A stretch of DNA of 64,000 nt, taken from contig NZ_JAIZDP010000013.1 in assembly GCF_021554725.1 (NCBI RefSeq), positions 1 through 64,000 on the forward strand. Direction: 5' to 3'. The position numbers and the translations under genes are program-made. The notes below the pieces were generated by a model. It worked only from the letters and a program-made list of their open reading frames with translations, searched no databases and was not told the origin of the DNA. Positions 55,025 to 64,000 of this stretch are shown in pieces (position 1 is the first letter of the stretch; every line of letters starts with the position of its first letter). The stretch comes from Sinomonas notoginsengisoli. GTDB taxonomy: Bacteria > Actinomycetota > Actinomycetes > Actinomycetales > Micrococcaceae.

Positions 55025-57193
55025 ACCTCGCGCTGCGGGCTCCTATCCACCGGGACGCTCAGGCTCCCGTACCGCTCCATCCGGTGCCACTTCAGGTTCA
55101 GGCCTGCCATGGCGGTGAACACCGACTGGATCACCACGAGGTACATGAGCTGCCGGTACACGACCTGCTGGAGCGGCAGTGTTCACAGCGGGGAGAGCTT
55201 CTCGCGGTCCAGCCGGAAGGCGTACGCGGCCATGAGGAGCTGGGCGCCCATGAAGACGAGCCAGAGCACACCGATGCGGACGGGGTCGAGGAAGACCAGC
55301 CCATAGACGGCGAAGACGTCCACAACCGGCGCGAAGAGGGGCAGGAGCACTTGCAGGACGAGCAGGTAGCCGAGGCCGCGGCGCCCGAGCTTGCCAGCGG
55401 CACCGCCCTGCACCACAGCGCCGCGATGCTTCCACATGGCTTGGAGCGTGCCGTAGCACCAGCGGTAGCGCTGCTTCCACAGCGCGCCGAGGCTTGCGGG
55501 CGCCTCGGTCCAGGCGAGCGCATCTTCCTTGTACACCACCCGCCAGCCGTCCCGGCAGAGTGCCATCGTCAGGTCCGTGTCCTCGGCGAGCGTGTCACTG
55601 CTCACTCCGCCTGCGCGGACGAGCGCGCCGCGGCGGAATGCGCCGATGGCTCCGGGAACGGTGGGCATGCACTCTGCGAGGTCGAACAGGCGACGGTCCA
55701 GATTGAATCCGACCACGTACTCGATGTGCTGCCACGCACGGAGGATGCCGCCCCGGTTCGCCACCTTCGTGTTGCCTGAAACAGCGCCCACCCGCCGGTC
55801 TGCAAGGGGCTGGACGAGGGCGTGCACGGTGCCCGGCTCGAAGACCGTATCCCCGTCGACCATCACGATGATGTCCCAGGAGGCCTCGTGGAGACCCGCG
55901 TTGAGCGCCGACGGCTTGCCGCCATTCTGCTTCCGCACGACCCTGACGCCGGGGATCGCGAGCGCCTCGACGAGGTCCGCGGTGCCGTCCGTCGAGCCGT
56001 CGTCGACAACGATGATCTCCACGGGATGTGTCGAGGCCGCGATGGAGCGGACCGCGGCCTCGATGCCGGCCGACTCATTGTATGCGGGAACGATCACGGT
56101 GACCGGCTCAGTGACCTCCGGCAGGATGGGCACGCTCCGCCGGCGGCGGCCCCTCCGCCCGAGCCGATGATGCTTCGACGCGACGGCCATCACCAGCACC
56201 GCGCGAACGAGGGTCACGGCGCCGCTCGCGGCGAGAAGCCACGAGATGACAGCCACGACGGCTTCGCTCGCGCCCATCCCCCAGACAAACGCGGTTCCCA
56301 CGACCTGCTCGCCGGCCGGGGCCGGGCGCATGCTGGAGATTCCGACCGACTCGCCCACGGTGGTCGGGCGGTGGCCCTGTGCCGCGGCCCGGGTCAGCAC
56401 CCCGTCGAGGGCCGCGACCGTCTCGCTCCGGTCCCCGCCGCCGTCGTGCATGAGCAGGACCTGGCCCTCAGGGCCGGTGGGGGAGGCGTTCTCCTCGATG
56501 GTCGCGACGCCCGGCCGTGCCCAGTCCCGGCTGTCCACCGTGCTCAGCACGGTCAGATAGCCTTCGGCGGACGCCGAGCGCATCGCCGACCACAGCCCCG
56601 AGTCCACGGCGTTGTTCTCTGAACTGTAGGGAGGGCGAAGGAGCGAGGCCGTCTGTCCTGTGATGCCGGCGACGGCGCGCTGGGCGCCCAGGATCTCGAG
56701 GTCTCTGCGCCAGTCGGGGGCGGTGCCGAGGTTGACGTGGGTGAGGGTATGGATCCCGATCTCGTGGCCCTCGGCGACCATCCGCCGGACCAGGTCTGGG
56801 TGGTCTATCGCGGCAGTGCCGACCACGAAGAACGTGGCGTGCACGTGGTGCGCCTTGAGCACATCGAGGATCTGCGGGGTCCAGATCGGATCAGGGCCGT
56901 CATCGAAGGTCACGGCGAGTGTCGTTGGCCGGACGGGCCGTCCGCACCTCCGGTGTCCGTGCGTCGACCACGGGTCCGCCTTTCGTCACGGACGCCGGGA
57001 CGCCATCGGTGGACCCGGCACTGGGCACGGAGTCGTTGCCGATCCCGCCGAGGTGTTCGGCGTATCCCTGAACGGCCAGGGCGAGCGCGAGGGCGATGAG
57101 CAGCGCGGCGAGGATGGCCCAGTGCGCCCTGACGCGGGCGGGCTGGCCTGGCGCGCTCGCGCGCGACCGCCGTTCACCGCGGGTTGCCGTCAT
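55021..57193 (-). pseudogene. Polysaccharide deacetylase / family 2 glycosyltransferase, broken by frameshift and in-frame TGA
   Basis: Begins at ATG 57193 (overlapping the upstream gene by four bases): membrane helix ILAALLIALALALAVQGYAE and an extracellular stalk ending ...KGGPVVDARTPEVRTARP. There the frame changes near 56930; the deacetylase domain continues in another frame as PTTLAVTFDDGPDPIWTPQI (NodB motif 1), then HTLTHV and RPPYSS. Next come a membrane helix and a GT2 domain (IVPAYNESAGIE, VVDDGSTDGT, VDGDTVFEPG, QQRYRW-type motif KQRYRWCYG). A TGA at 55185-55183 interrupts near the C terminus, yet the frame continues 53 codons (TLPLQQVVYRQLMYLVVIQS...) to TAG at 55021, where relatives have Trp. 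Two lesions suggest a decaying gene for a surface-glycan synthase. GTG 56913 could start a shortened protein lacking the anchor. Confidence 0.75.
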
Positions 57194-57735
57194 GGATGCG
57201 CGGGCTGGCTGGCGCGGCGGGCCTGGCCGGGCGCCGAGCTGTTTGCCTGATTCGTGGGCTGGGCGGATGGCGAAGGCGCGGCCGCAGGCGGCTGCTGCGC
57301 CGCCGCTGGAAGGGGCGCCGGGGCAGTCGCGGCCACCGGTGGGGAAGACACTGGCGGATTGACAGGGGGAACTGCGCGTTCAGGGACGGGTCCGCCGGGA
57401 ACCGGGGAGGCCACGGAAACGGGAGCCGCTGTCTCGCGCGTCCCGATCGTGCCCGGGTCATTGGGCCCACCTAGGGCAGGTGGGGCAGCCGAGCGGGTTG
57501 GCGCAGGTGCGGGCATGGCCGCGGGCGGCAGAAAAGGTGCGGCGGCATGGGGGTCTCCACCGAAGAGGGCGATCCCGAGGATGGCCACATATCCGGTGAC
57601 GAGGGCCAGCGCCAAGGCGCCCATAAGGCGGGTGCGACGAAGCTTCCTGCCCGAGGCGTCCACGAAGATGGGACGGGTCTGCTTCCATCGGGACCGCCGG
57701 CGGCGCTGTGCACTGGGGCTGGGAGGAGAGGCCAT
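57190..57735 (-). CDS. Pro/Ala-rich single-pass membrane protein
   Basis: 181 aa. Basic cytoplasmic start (RRRRSRWKQTRPIFVDASGR), one membrane helix (MGALALALVTGYVAILGIAL, about 38-57) and a Pro/Ala/Ser-rich extracytoplasmic tail without a fold. Stop and next start overlap (ATGA), so it belongs to the operon of the deacetylase/glycosyltransferase. It may help glycan export or wall attachment, by context only. Confidence 0.65.
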   Translation of the reverse strand: MASPPSPSAQRRRRSRWKQTRPIFVDASGRKLRRTRLMGALALALVTGYVAILGIALFGGDPHAAAPFLPPAAMPAPAPTRSAAPPALGGPNDPGTIGTRETAAPVSVASPVPGGPVPERAVPPVNPPVSSPPVAATAPAPLPAAAQQPPAAAPSPSAQPTNQANSSAPGQARRASQPAHP

Positions 57736-57817
57736 CGGGAGATGAGTCTAGGGCACACCCCGGCAGTGTCGCCTGTTCCGGGTACCCATGATGCCGGAGA
57801 CCGGGCAGACTCGGGAC

Positions 57818-59977
57818 ATGACGAACCGCCTCGCCGGGCAGGCCTCGGCGTACCTCCGCCAGCACGCCGACAATCCCGTCCACTGGCAGCCCTTCGGTGA
57901 CGACGCCTTCGCCGAGGCGGCTCGCCGCGAGGTGCCGGTCTTCATCTCGATCGGCTACGCGGCGTGCCACTGGTGCCACGTCATGGCCCACGAGTCGTTC
58001 GAGGACCCAGCCACCGCCCAGGACCTCAACGAGCGCTTCGTCTCCGTCAAAGTGGACCGTGAGGAGCGCCCCGACGTCGACGGGGCCTACATGGCGGCCT
58101 GTCAGGCGATGACGGGGCAGGGCGGATGGCCGTTGAGCATCTTCGCCCTGCCCGACGGCCGCGCGTTCTACGCGGGAACGTACTTCCCGCCGGCGCCACG
58201 GCCCGGCCAGCCGAGTTTCCGGCAGGTGCTCCAGGCCGTCTCCGAGGCCTGGCGCGACCGCCGCGCCGCGGTCGAGGGCCAAGCCGGTGCGCTTGCCGAG
58301 GCGCTCGGGGGACTGTTCTCGGACCAGCTGCTGCGCCTCGACAGCTCAGCAGAGCACGACGCCGCCGGGCTGGCCGCGCTGGTGAGCGGCGCCGTCGTGC
58401 GTCTGGCCGAGACGGAAGACCGGGTTCACGGGGGCTTCGGCGGGGCGCCGAAGTTCCCGCCGTCGCCCCTGCTCGAGTTCCTCATCCGGCATGCGGCAGG
58501 GACCGCGGAGACGGCGGAGACGGCGAGGGGCCTCGCGGGCCGGACGCTGGCCGCGATGTGCCGCTCGGCGGTGTTCGACACGCTGGGGGGAGGGTTCGCG
58601 AGGTACTCCGTCACGGCGGACTGGTCGGTGCCGCACTACGAGAAGATGCTCTATGACAACGCCCAGCTGCTTCGAGGGCTCGCGCACTGGGCGCCGCTCG
58701 GGGGCTCTGACGGCTTCCCCGCGGACGAGGCACGCGCTGCCGCGTCCCTTACCGCCGACTGGATGGTCCGTGAGCTGGGCCTTCCGGAGGGCGGCTTCGC
58801 CTCCTCCCTCGACGCGGATTCGGAGCGCGATGGCAGGCACGTCGAGGGCGGGTACTACGTGTGGACGGGGTCGGAGCTCACCGCCGCGCTGCAGGACGGC
58901 GGCGGGGAATCCCCCGCGGACGACGCCGCGCGGCTGGCGGCGGTGTTCGGCCTCGGAGTGGGAGAGCACGCCTCCTCCGCTCGACCGCTGCACGGCGGGC
59001 GTGCCCTCGGCCCCGAGGAGCGGGCGCTGCTCGACCGTCATCGGCCCGCCCTGCTCACTGCGCGGGGGCAGAGGATGCGGCCCGCTCGTGACGACAAGGC
59101 AGTGGCCGGTTGGAATGGCCTCGCGGTGGCTGCCCTCGCAGACGCCGCCTCGGCGCTGGGGCGTCCCGAACTCCTCGGGCCGGCGCGCGCGGCTGCGTCG
59201 CTGCTGAAGGATATCCACTGGGATGGCACCTCCCTCGCACGGGTTTCTCACGCTGGTGGCGCGTCGGGGATCGAGGGGCTCCTGGCAGACTACGCGGGCT
59301 GCGCCGAGGGCGCGTTCGCGCTGTATGCCGTGACCGGGGAGGCGCAGTGGTACGAGTGGGCTGAAGAGCTACTGGCCGTGGTGCGCGGGCGCTTCGTCGC
59401 CGATGGCCTGCTCTCCGATTCCGCCGCAGACTCCCATGCGGGCGGCGGTGTCCGCGCGGCCCTCGCCGGGTCCCGCAGCCTCGATCCGTATGACGCCGAG
59501 CAGCCCAGCGGCACGTCCCTCCTGGCAGGGACACTGCTCACCCACGCGGCGTACAGCGGCTCGGCCGAGGACCGCGCCCTAGCGGACACGATCCTAGGCC
59601 GGCTGGAGCAGCTCGTGGCCCAAGGACCTCGCGCCGCGGGTTGGCTCTTGGCCGTGGCCGAGGGATCCCTCGCCGGCCCCCTCGAGGTCGCCGTGGTCGG
59701 GCCCCTGGACGGCGCGCGCGCCGAGGAGACCTTCAGCCTGCATCGGGTGGCGCTGCTGGCGCCGAATCCTGGGCTCGTCGTTGCCCTCAGGGGGGCCACC
59801 AGCGCAGGCGGTGCGAACACCGGGGAGGGCCGGGAGGCGGCCGTCGTCCCGCTGACCGTGGACCGCCCGACCGCGCCCGACGGCGGCCCGCTCGCCTATG
59901 TGTGCCGGGACTTCGCCTGCCAGCTGCCCGTCGGAACGCCTGAGGCCCTGCGGGGGCAGCTCGCCTCCGCGGGGTAG
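57818..59977 (+). CDS. Thioredoxin-domain DUF255 protein (YyaL/SPATA20-like)
   Basis: 719 aa. N-terminal thioredoxin-like domain with CHWC (Cys50, Cys53) inside ACHWCHVMAHESFED and CQAMTGQGGWPLSIF, followed by a long alpha/alpha-barrel-like region related to N-acylglucosamine 2-epimerases (GGFGGAPKFPPSP, HYEKMLYDNAQLLRG, DADSERDGRHVEGGYYVW, RDDKAVAGWNGLAV). Molecular role unsettled. ATG 57818 gives the conserved start NRLAGQASAYLRQHADNPV; an in-frame ATG at 57788 would add ten residues. Confidence 0.88.
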   Translation: MTNRLAGQASAYLRQHADNPVHWQPFGDDAFAEAARREVPVFISIGYAACHWCHVMAHESFEDPATAQDLNERFVSVKVDREERPDVDGAYMAACQAMTGQGGWPLSIFALPDGRAFYAGTYFPPAPRPGQPSFRQVLQAVSEAWRDRRAAVEGQAGALAEALGGLFSDQLLRLDSSAEHDAAGLAALVSGAVVRLAETEDRVHGGFGGAPKFPPSPLLEFLIRHAAGTAETAETARGLAGRTLAAMCRSAVFDTLGGGFARYSVTADWSVPHYEKMLYDNAQLLRGLAHWAPLGGSDGFPADEARAAASLTADWMVRELGLPEGGFASSLDADSERDGRHVEGGYYVWTGSELTAALQDGGGESPADDAARLAAVFGLGVGEHASSARPLHGGRALGPEERALLDRHRPALLTARGQRMRPARDDKAVAGWNGLAVAALADAASALGRPELLGPARAAASLLKDIHWDGTSLARVSHAGGASGIEGLLADYAGCAEGAFALYAVTGEAQWYEWAEELLAVVRGRFVADGLLSDSAADSHAGGGVRAALAGSRSLDPYDAEQPSGTSLLAGTLLTHAAYSGSAEDRALADTILGRLEQLVAQGPRAAGWLLAVAEGSLAGPLEVAVVGPLDGARAEETFSLHRVALLAPNPGLVVALRGATSAGGANTGEGREAAVVPLTVDRPTAPDGGPLAYVCRDFACQLPVGTPEALRGQLASAG

Positions 59978-59989
59978 GTTGCCCCGCGG

Positions 59990-60664
59990 TCAGGCCGCGG
60001 GCGCCCCCAGCACCGCGACCATGATCGCGACGAAGTGGACCGCGAACGCAGCCACTGTGAACGCGTGGAAGAACTCGTGGAACCCGAAGTGCTGGTAGGA
60101 GAAGTTGGGACGGCGGATGCCGTAGAACACCGCACCGGAGATGTAGAGGGCCCCCCCGGTGCAGATCAGGACCGCGGCCGGCATGCTGGTCGCGAAGAAT
60201 TCGGGGAGGAACAGCAGGGCGGCGCATCCTAGGGCCACGTAGATGGGCACGTAGAGCCAGCGTGGCGCGGTGAGCCACAGGACACGGAAGGCCACGCCTG
60301 CCAGTGCGCCCGTCCAGATGAGGGTGAGGAGGAGCACTGCCGTGGGACGCGGAAGCAGCACCCATGCCAGAGGGGTGTAGGTGCCGGCGATCACAAGCAT
60401 GATGTTCGTGTGGTCGAGCCGCTTGAGTACGGCCTTGACCCGGGGAGTCCAGTTTCCGCGATGGTAGACGGCACTCACGGAGAACATCGCGAGCCCCGTG
60501 AGCGCATAGACCGCAGAGGCGATCTTCCGGTCCGCACCGGGGGCAAGGGCGACCAGCACGATCCCTGCGGCGAGGGCCAGGGGCGCGGCGACGGCGTGGA
60601 TCCACCCGCGCCAGGTGGGCTTGATCGACAGGAGCTCCGCCCGGGCGGCTGCAGTGTGCTGCAT
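59990..60664 (-). CDS. Hemolysin III family membrane protein (PAQR/TrhA type)
   Basis: 224 aa, seven membrane helices. Conserved PAQR-type residues: SAVYHRG, RLDHTNIMLVIAGTYTPL and FHEFFHAFTVAA with its His pair. Bacterial TrhA proteins affect membrane energetics and fluidity; direct haemolysis is doubtful. Predicted leaderless; convergent with the DUF255 gene. Confidence 0.87.
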   Translation of the reverse strand: MQHTAAARAELLSIKPTWRGWIHAVAAPLALAAGIVLVALAPGADRKIASAVYALTGLAMFSVSAVYHRGNWTPRVKAVLKRLDHTNIMLVIAGTYTPLAWVLLPRPTAVLLLTLIWTGALAGVAFRVLWLTAPRWLYVPIYVALGCAALLFLPEFFATSMPAAVLICTGGALYISGAVFYGIRRPNFSYQHFGFHEFFHAFTVAAFAVHFVAIMVAVLGAPAA

Positions 60665-60670
60665 GACAGG

Positions 60671-60676
60671 ATTCTA
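60671..60676 (-). promoter_or_regulatory. -10 box of a leaderless promoter
   Basis: TAGAAT on the minus strand ends six bases before ATG 60664. The adjoining bases hold small inverted repeats (GTTAC/GTAAC at 60693-60708; GCGCAG/CTGCGC at 60710-60726) upstream of the divergent prenyltransferase gene. Confidence 0.55.
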
Positions 60677-60777
60677 GCCTGCGCCCCGGTAAGTTACCCA
60701 CCAGTAACAGCGCAGCCGGTCTGCGCTACCCTAGAGGGGCAGCAGCGTGCGCCGGTAGGGCAGGGAGCCGTACGGGC

Positions 60778-61563
60778 ATGGAATCGACGGGCGGGAGGGG
60801 TATGGAACTGCCCGGTTTCCTCTATGGCTTCTACGAGCGCAGCCTCCAGCGTTCGCTGAGCCCTGGAAGCATTCCGAAGCACATCGGCGTCATGGTAGAC
60901 GGCAACCGCCGCTGGGCCCGCCAGTTCAATGCCCCCACGAGCCAGGGCCACCGGGCGGGCGCGGACAAGATCCACGAATTCCTCGGATGGTGCCGAGAGC
61001 TTGGAGTACGGGTTGTGACCCTGTACATGCTCTCCACCGACAACCTGAACCGCTCGAGCGACGAGCTCGCCGAACTCACCGAGATCATCGCGGACACCCT
61101 TGACCGGCTCGACTCTGACCCAGCCGTGTCCGTGCACGCGATGGGCGCCCCCGAGATCCTCCCGGACCACCTCGCTGAGCGGCTCGCTCGCCTCACCGAC
61201 AAGCCAAGCCCCTCTGAACCGCTCCATGTGAACGTCGCGGTGGGCTACGGCGGCAGACGTGAGATTGTCGATGCCGTGCGCGAGCTCCTGCGCGACGCGT
61301 TGGCGCGCGGCGAGGACATCGCCGCTCTCGCCGAACGGCTGGACGTCGAGGACATTTCGCGTTTCCTCTACACGGCAGGACAGCCCGATCCGGACCTCGT
61401 GATCCGCACCTCAGGCGAGCAGCGGCTCTCCGGCTTCCTCATGTGGCAGAGCGTGTACTCGGAGTTCTACTTTTGCGAGGCGCTGTGGCCGGCTTTCAGG
61501 AAGGTGGACTTCCTGCGTGCGCTGCGGGACTACGCCGGGCGGCAGCGCCGCTTCGGCGCCTGA
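60778..61563 (+). CDS. uppS: Isoprenyl transferase (cis-prenyltransferase)
   Basis: 261 aa. Undecaprenyl-diphosphate synthase fold: catalytic Asp41 in GVMVDGNRRWARQ, then VTLYMLSTDNLNRSSDE, and the IPP-binding DLVIRTSGEQRLSGFLMWQS. Makes polyprenyl carrier lipid for wall synthesis; actinobacteria often carry two such enzymes, one making short E,Z-farnesyl diphosphate, so chain length is not decided. ATG 60802, right behind GGGAGGGG, is an alternative start. Confidence 0.92.
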   Translation: MESTGGRGMELPGFLYGFYERSLQRSLSPGSIPKHIGVMVDGNRRWARQFNAPTSQGHRAGADKIHEFLGWCRELGVRVVTLYMLSTDNLNRSSDELAELTEIIADTLDRLDSDPAVSVHAMGAPEILPDHLAERLARLTDKPSPSEPLHVNVAVGYGGRREIVDAVRELLRDALARGEDIAALAERLDVEDISRFLYTAGQPDPDLVIRTSGEQRLSGFLMWQSVYSEFYFCEALWPAFRKVDFLRALRDYAGRQRRFGA

Positions 61564-61729
61564 CACACGGCTCGCCCGCACGACGTCGAGCGCTCGCCTG
61601 AGTGCCTCCCCAACCGCGTGCGGCCGCATGTTCACAGCACTTTCCGGCGCCGCCCGAATGACACAGATGTGATTTACCGGACACTCCCCGGGATGTAACC
61701 CGCACGCCATATGACCCGGCGTACATTGG

Positions 61730-61759
61730 CCGCATCGGGGACATCCGCCCCCGATGCGG
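61730..61759 (+). promoter_or_regulatory. Hairpin touching the ribosome site of the phoH gene
   Basis: CCGCATCGGGG (61730-61740) pairs exactly with CCCCGATGCGG (61749-61759). The last two bases of the stem are the first two of the GGGGAGG site (61758-61764). The rest of the 207-base gap after uppS shows no gene. Confidence 0.5.
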
Positions 61760-61770
61760 GGAGGCCGAGT

Positions 61771-63234
61771 ATGGACGTTGCGCTGCAGCAGCTCCAGGAG
61801 GCCGGTCCCGGCCTCGCGGCCGAGCCGGACGGAACTGGAGAACGCCGGGGGAACCCGGGGGCTGGAGTCGACGTGACGACCACTGGAGTACTGCCCGAGG
61901 AGTCCGCAGCGGCCTTGAGTGCCGCAGAGGGCCAGCGCAGGACCTATGTCCTGGACACGTCTGTGCTGTTGTCGGATCCGCGGGCCCTCCTGCGCTTTGC
62001 CGAGCATGAGGTCGTGGTCCCGATCGTGGTGATCACCGAGCTCGAGGGCAAGCGCCACGACCCCGAATTGGGCTACTTTGCCCGCAAGGCCCTGCGCCTG
62101 CTCGACGACCTCCGCATCCAGCACGGCGGCCTCAGCCGCCCTGTGCCGCTCGAGACTGACGGCGGCGCGGAAGGGGGCACCTTGACGGTGGAGCTCAACC
62201 ACATCTCCGCGGAGGTGCTCCCCGCGGGCTTCCGGAGCGGCGACAATGACGCGCGGATCCTCGCTGTGGCCCAGAACATGGCCAATGAGGGACGTTCGGT
62301 TGTCCTGGTGTCGAAGGACCTTCCCCTGCGAGTCAAGGCCTCGGCGATGGGCCTCGACGCGGACGAGTACCGCAACGAGCAGATCGTCGACTCGGGCTGG
62401 ACCGGCGTCGCGGAGGTCGATGCCGACGACGAGCAGGTCGGTGCCCTCTACGGCCACGAGGCCGTCTTCATCCCCGAGGCGGCCGAGATGCCGGTCAACA
62501 CCGGCCTCGTGGTCCTCTCCACCCGGGGCTCGGCGCTGGGCCGTGTGGGCTCGGACAAGCAGGTGCGGCTCGTGAAGGGTGACCGCGAGGTGTTCGGCCT
62601 GCATGGCCGTTCCGCCGAGCAGCGCCTCGCCATCGACCTGCTCATGGACCCGGGCGTGGGCATCGTCTCCCTCGGAGGCAAGGCTGGCACCGGCAAGTCC
62701 GCGCTTGCGCTGTGCGCCGGCCTCGAAGCCGTCATGGAACGCCGCGAGCACAAGAAGGTGGTGGTCTTCCGGCCTCTGTTCGCGGTCGGAGGCCAGGAGC
62801 TCGGCTACCTCCCCGGCAGTGAGGCGGAGAAGATGAACCCGTGGGGCCAGGCCGTCTTCGACACGCTCGGCGCGCTCGTGAGCCGTGAGACCCTCGACCA
62901 CATCGTCGACGCAGGGCTCCTCGAGGTGCTTCCGCTCACGCATATCCGCGGGCGCTCACTGCACGACTCATTTGTGATCGTGGACGAGGCGCAGTCCCTC
63001 GAGAAGAATGTCCTCCTGACAGTGATGAGCCGCATGGGGCAGAACTCGAAGATCATCCTCACCCATGACGTTGCCCAGCGGGACAACCTCCGGGTAGGCC
63101 GTCACGACGGCGTCGCCGCAGTGGTCGAGACCCTCAAGGGCCACCCCCTGTTCGGGCACGTGACGCTCACCCGGTCCGAGCGCTCTCCCATCGCTGCCTT
63201 GGTCACGGAGCTCCTCGAGGGCGCCGAAATCTAG
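61771..63234 (+). CDS. phoH: PIN-PhoH family ATPase
   Basis: 487 aa. N-terminal PIN-like nuclease domain ([16 protein letters not shown] from residue 59, [36 protein letters not shown]) joined to a C-terminal PhoH helicase-type ATPase (Walker [12 protein letters not shown] near 305, Walker [23 protein letters not shown]). PhoH2 proteins unwind and cleave RNA. ATG 61771 follows GGGGAGG by seven bases; an upstream in-frame start lacks a site. Stop shares CTAG with the convergent GNAT gene. Confidence 0.92.
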   Translation: MDVALQQLQEAGPGLAAEPDGTGERRGNPGAGVDVTTTGVLPEESAAALSAAEGQRRTYVLDTSVLLSDPRALLRFAEHEVVVPIVVITELEGKRHDPELGYFARKALRLLDDLRIQHGGLSRPVPLETDGGAEGGTLTVELNHISAEVLPAGFRSGDNDARILAVAQNMANEGRSVVLVSKDLPLRVKASAMGLDADEYRNEQIVDSGWTGVAEVDADDEQVGALYGHEAVFIPEAAEMPVNTGLVVLSTRGSALGRVGSDKQVRLVKGDREVFGLHGRSAEQRLAIDLLMDPGVGIVSLGGKAGTGKSALALCAGLEAVMERREHKKVVVFRPLFAVGGQELGYLPGSEAEKMNPWGQAVFDTLGALVSRETLDHIVDAGLLEVLPLTHIRGRSLHDSFVIVDEAQSLEKNVLLTVMSRMGQNSKIILTHDVAQRDNLRVGRHDGVAAVVETLKGHPLFGHVTLTRSERSPIAALVTELLEGAEI

Positions 63235-63905
63235 CCGTTGCCGCACGCCGGGGGTGCGATGCCGAGGAAGGCCGCCGCTGCCTCCTGCCCCCGGACCTCG
63301 AGATCCCACGTGGGGCGGCGGAGGGCCTCCCTCGGCAGGCGTAAGCGGAGCTCACGTTCGACGACGCCGGGCCGCGGCGAATGCCTCCCCTCGCCGTTTG
63401 GCTCGTACCCCAGCTTCCGGCTCACGGCGAGCGAGGGCGCATTCCAGTCCCACGCGCTCGTGGTCGCCACCTGGGCGCCGAGCAGGTCGAAGGCCCACAT
63501 CAGGACGGCGGCGCGCATCTCGGTGCCGAGCCCACGGCCTTGGGCATCGCGTCGCAGCCACGACCCCGTGCGGATCGTCCTGAGGCCGGGGAAGTCCTTG
63601 GCGACGACATCCTGGGAACCGAGGAACGCGCCGTCGTGCGTGAAGATCCCGAACATGACGATCCAGTCCTCGGGACTGCTGCGGAGCCGGCACTCCCAGA
63701 TCCAGCGGGCGGTGTTCGCGGGGAGTGCCGGGGACTCGTCCCACGGCGCCCCGAACGGAGTGCGCCCAGGCGCATGGCTGTGGATCCCGGACGCCGCGGC
63801 CTCGACGTACCGGGGAATGTCCTCGTCGCGGAGCGGTCGCAGCACGAGATTCGGGGTGAGCAGCCGTAGGCCGAAGACGGGCCAGAGCTCTTCGAGGGGG
63901 TCCAT
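63231..63905 (-). CDS. GNAT family N-acetyltransferase
   Basis: 224 aa. RimJ/RimL-like start ([21 protein letters not shown]), the acetyl-CoA loop [20 protein letters not shown] (Q/RxxGxG/A), and [20 protein letters not shown]. Would acetylate an amine on a protein terminus or small molecule; substrate unknown. Predicted leaderless from ATG 63905. Confidence 0.88.
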   Translation of the reverse strand: MDPLEELWPVFGLRLLTPNLVLRPLRDEDIPRYVEAAASGIHSHAPGRTPFGAPWDESPALPANTARWIWECRLRSSPEDWIVMFGIFTHDGAFLGSQDVVAKDFPGLRTIRTGSWLRRDAQGRGLGTEMRAAVLMWAFDLLGAQVATTSAWDWNAPSLAVSRKLGYEPNGEGRHSPRPGVVERELRLRLPREALRRPTWDLEVRGQEAAAAFLGIAPPACGNG

Positions 63906-63911
63906 CCGGTC

Positions 63912-63917
63912 ACGCTA
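63912..63917 (-). promoter_or_regulatory. -10 box of a leaderless promoter
   Basis: TAGCGT on the minus strand ends six bases before ATG 63905 of the GNAT gene. Confidence 0.55.
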
Positions 63918-63951
63918 GCGCATACCGAATGCTCCGCCCCTGCACGTCCGA

Positions 63952-63957
63952 TAGGGT
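63952..63957 (+). promoter_or_regulatory. -10 box of a leaderless promoter
   Basis: TAGGGT ends six bases before GTG 63964 at the right edge. Confidence 0.5.
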
Positions 63958-63963
63958 TCCAAC

Positions 63964-64000
63964 GTGACCCACCGCCTCCCCGAGCTCTGGCAGGACAGCG
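63964..64000 (+). CDS. Start of a gene running off the right edge
   Basis: GTG 63964 opens a frame reading MTHRLPELWQDS up to the window end. A -10 box six bases upstream supports it as a leaderless start. Too short to identify. Confidence 0.4.
   Translation, partial: MTHRLPELWQDS

Noticed and set aside
55183-55185. TGA as a selenocysteine codon in the glycosyltransferase
   Set aside because: The position is outside any catalytic motif, relatives have Trp, and no SECIS-like hairpin was noticed right after it; mutation or sequence error is simpler.

Overview
The window is a high-GC actinobacterial chromosome segment, most likely from the Micrococcaceae (an Arthrobacter/Sinomonas-like organism). 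Support: very GC-rich coding sequence with frequent GTG starts, a mycothiol S-conjugate amidase (mca), the actinobacterial order mazG - eno - divIC/ftsB-like - DUF501 - ppx, actinobacterial T-tract-less hairpin terminators, and many leaderless promoters (TAnnnT, six bases, then ATG/GTG). The genus is an inference from gene content and order. No insertion sequence, prophage, CRISPR array or rRNA operon was seen; this is mostly a core metabolic region.

Layout. 1-2.5 kb: two secreted/surface low-complexity proteins (the first runs off the left edge) and a Gfo/Idh/MocA oxidoreductase. 2.6-4.1 kb: a metal P-type ATPase that has lost its actuator domain and changed frame (pseudogene). 4.1-8.5 kb: a secreted sialidase-fold protein, a gamma-carbonic-anhydrase-like protein, purU and a flavin oxidoreductase. 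8.6-11 kb: a ZTP riboswitch followed by glyA-folD, so together with purU one-carbon folate metabolism is concentrated here. 11-19.7 kb: an MFS transporter with a divergent LysR regulator, an ABC-2 exporter operon, exonuclease III, trpS and a 2'-5' RNA ligase-like protein. 19.7-23.3 kb: succinate dehydrogenase (sdhC-D-A-B on the minus strand) behind a structured leader. 23.4-30.5 kb: manC, an M20 amidohydrolase and nucleoside salvage/sanitation genes (cdd, deoA, add, mazG) with a DedA gene among them. 30.6-37.4 kb: eno, septum-formation protein, DUF501, ppx, a membrane-anchored subtilase and NADH dehydrogenase II.

37.5-43.6 kb: an unusual class-I tRNA with anticodon UAA, then a branched-chain amino-acid-type ABC transporter split into a plus-strand binding protein and a minus-strand livH-M-G-F operon; both halves carry a CRP/GlxR-like palindrome about 100 bases upstream of their start. 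43.8-49.5 kb: a solitary GroES-like protein, a Bax-inhibitor-1 protein, and galactose genes (galK, galT, DeoR regulator, divergent aldose-epimerase-like gene; no galE here). 49.5-64 kb: AI-2E-family permease, ilvA, rhomboid protease, greA, DUF4307, mca, a small membrane protein, a polysaccharide deacetylase/glycosyltransferase gene broken by a frameshift and an in-frame TGA, a thioredoxin-domain DUF255-type protein, a hemolysin-III-type protein, an isoprenyl transferase, a PIN-PhoH protein, a GNAT acetyltransferase, and the first codons of another gene.

The items most worth a second look are the doubly broken deacetylase/glycosyltransferase gene, the class-I UAA tRNA, the shared bidirectional -10 between DUF4307 and mca, the paired CRP/GlxR-like sites of the liv system, the overlapping hairpins in front of sdhC, and the set of leaderless promoters. 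I did not find a clear candidate for a wholly new multi-gene system.
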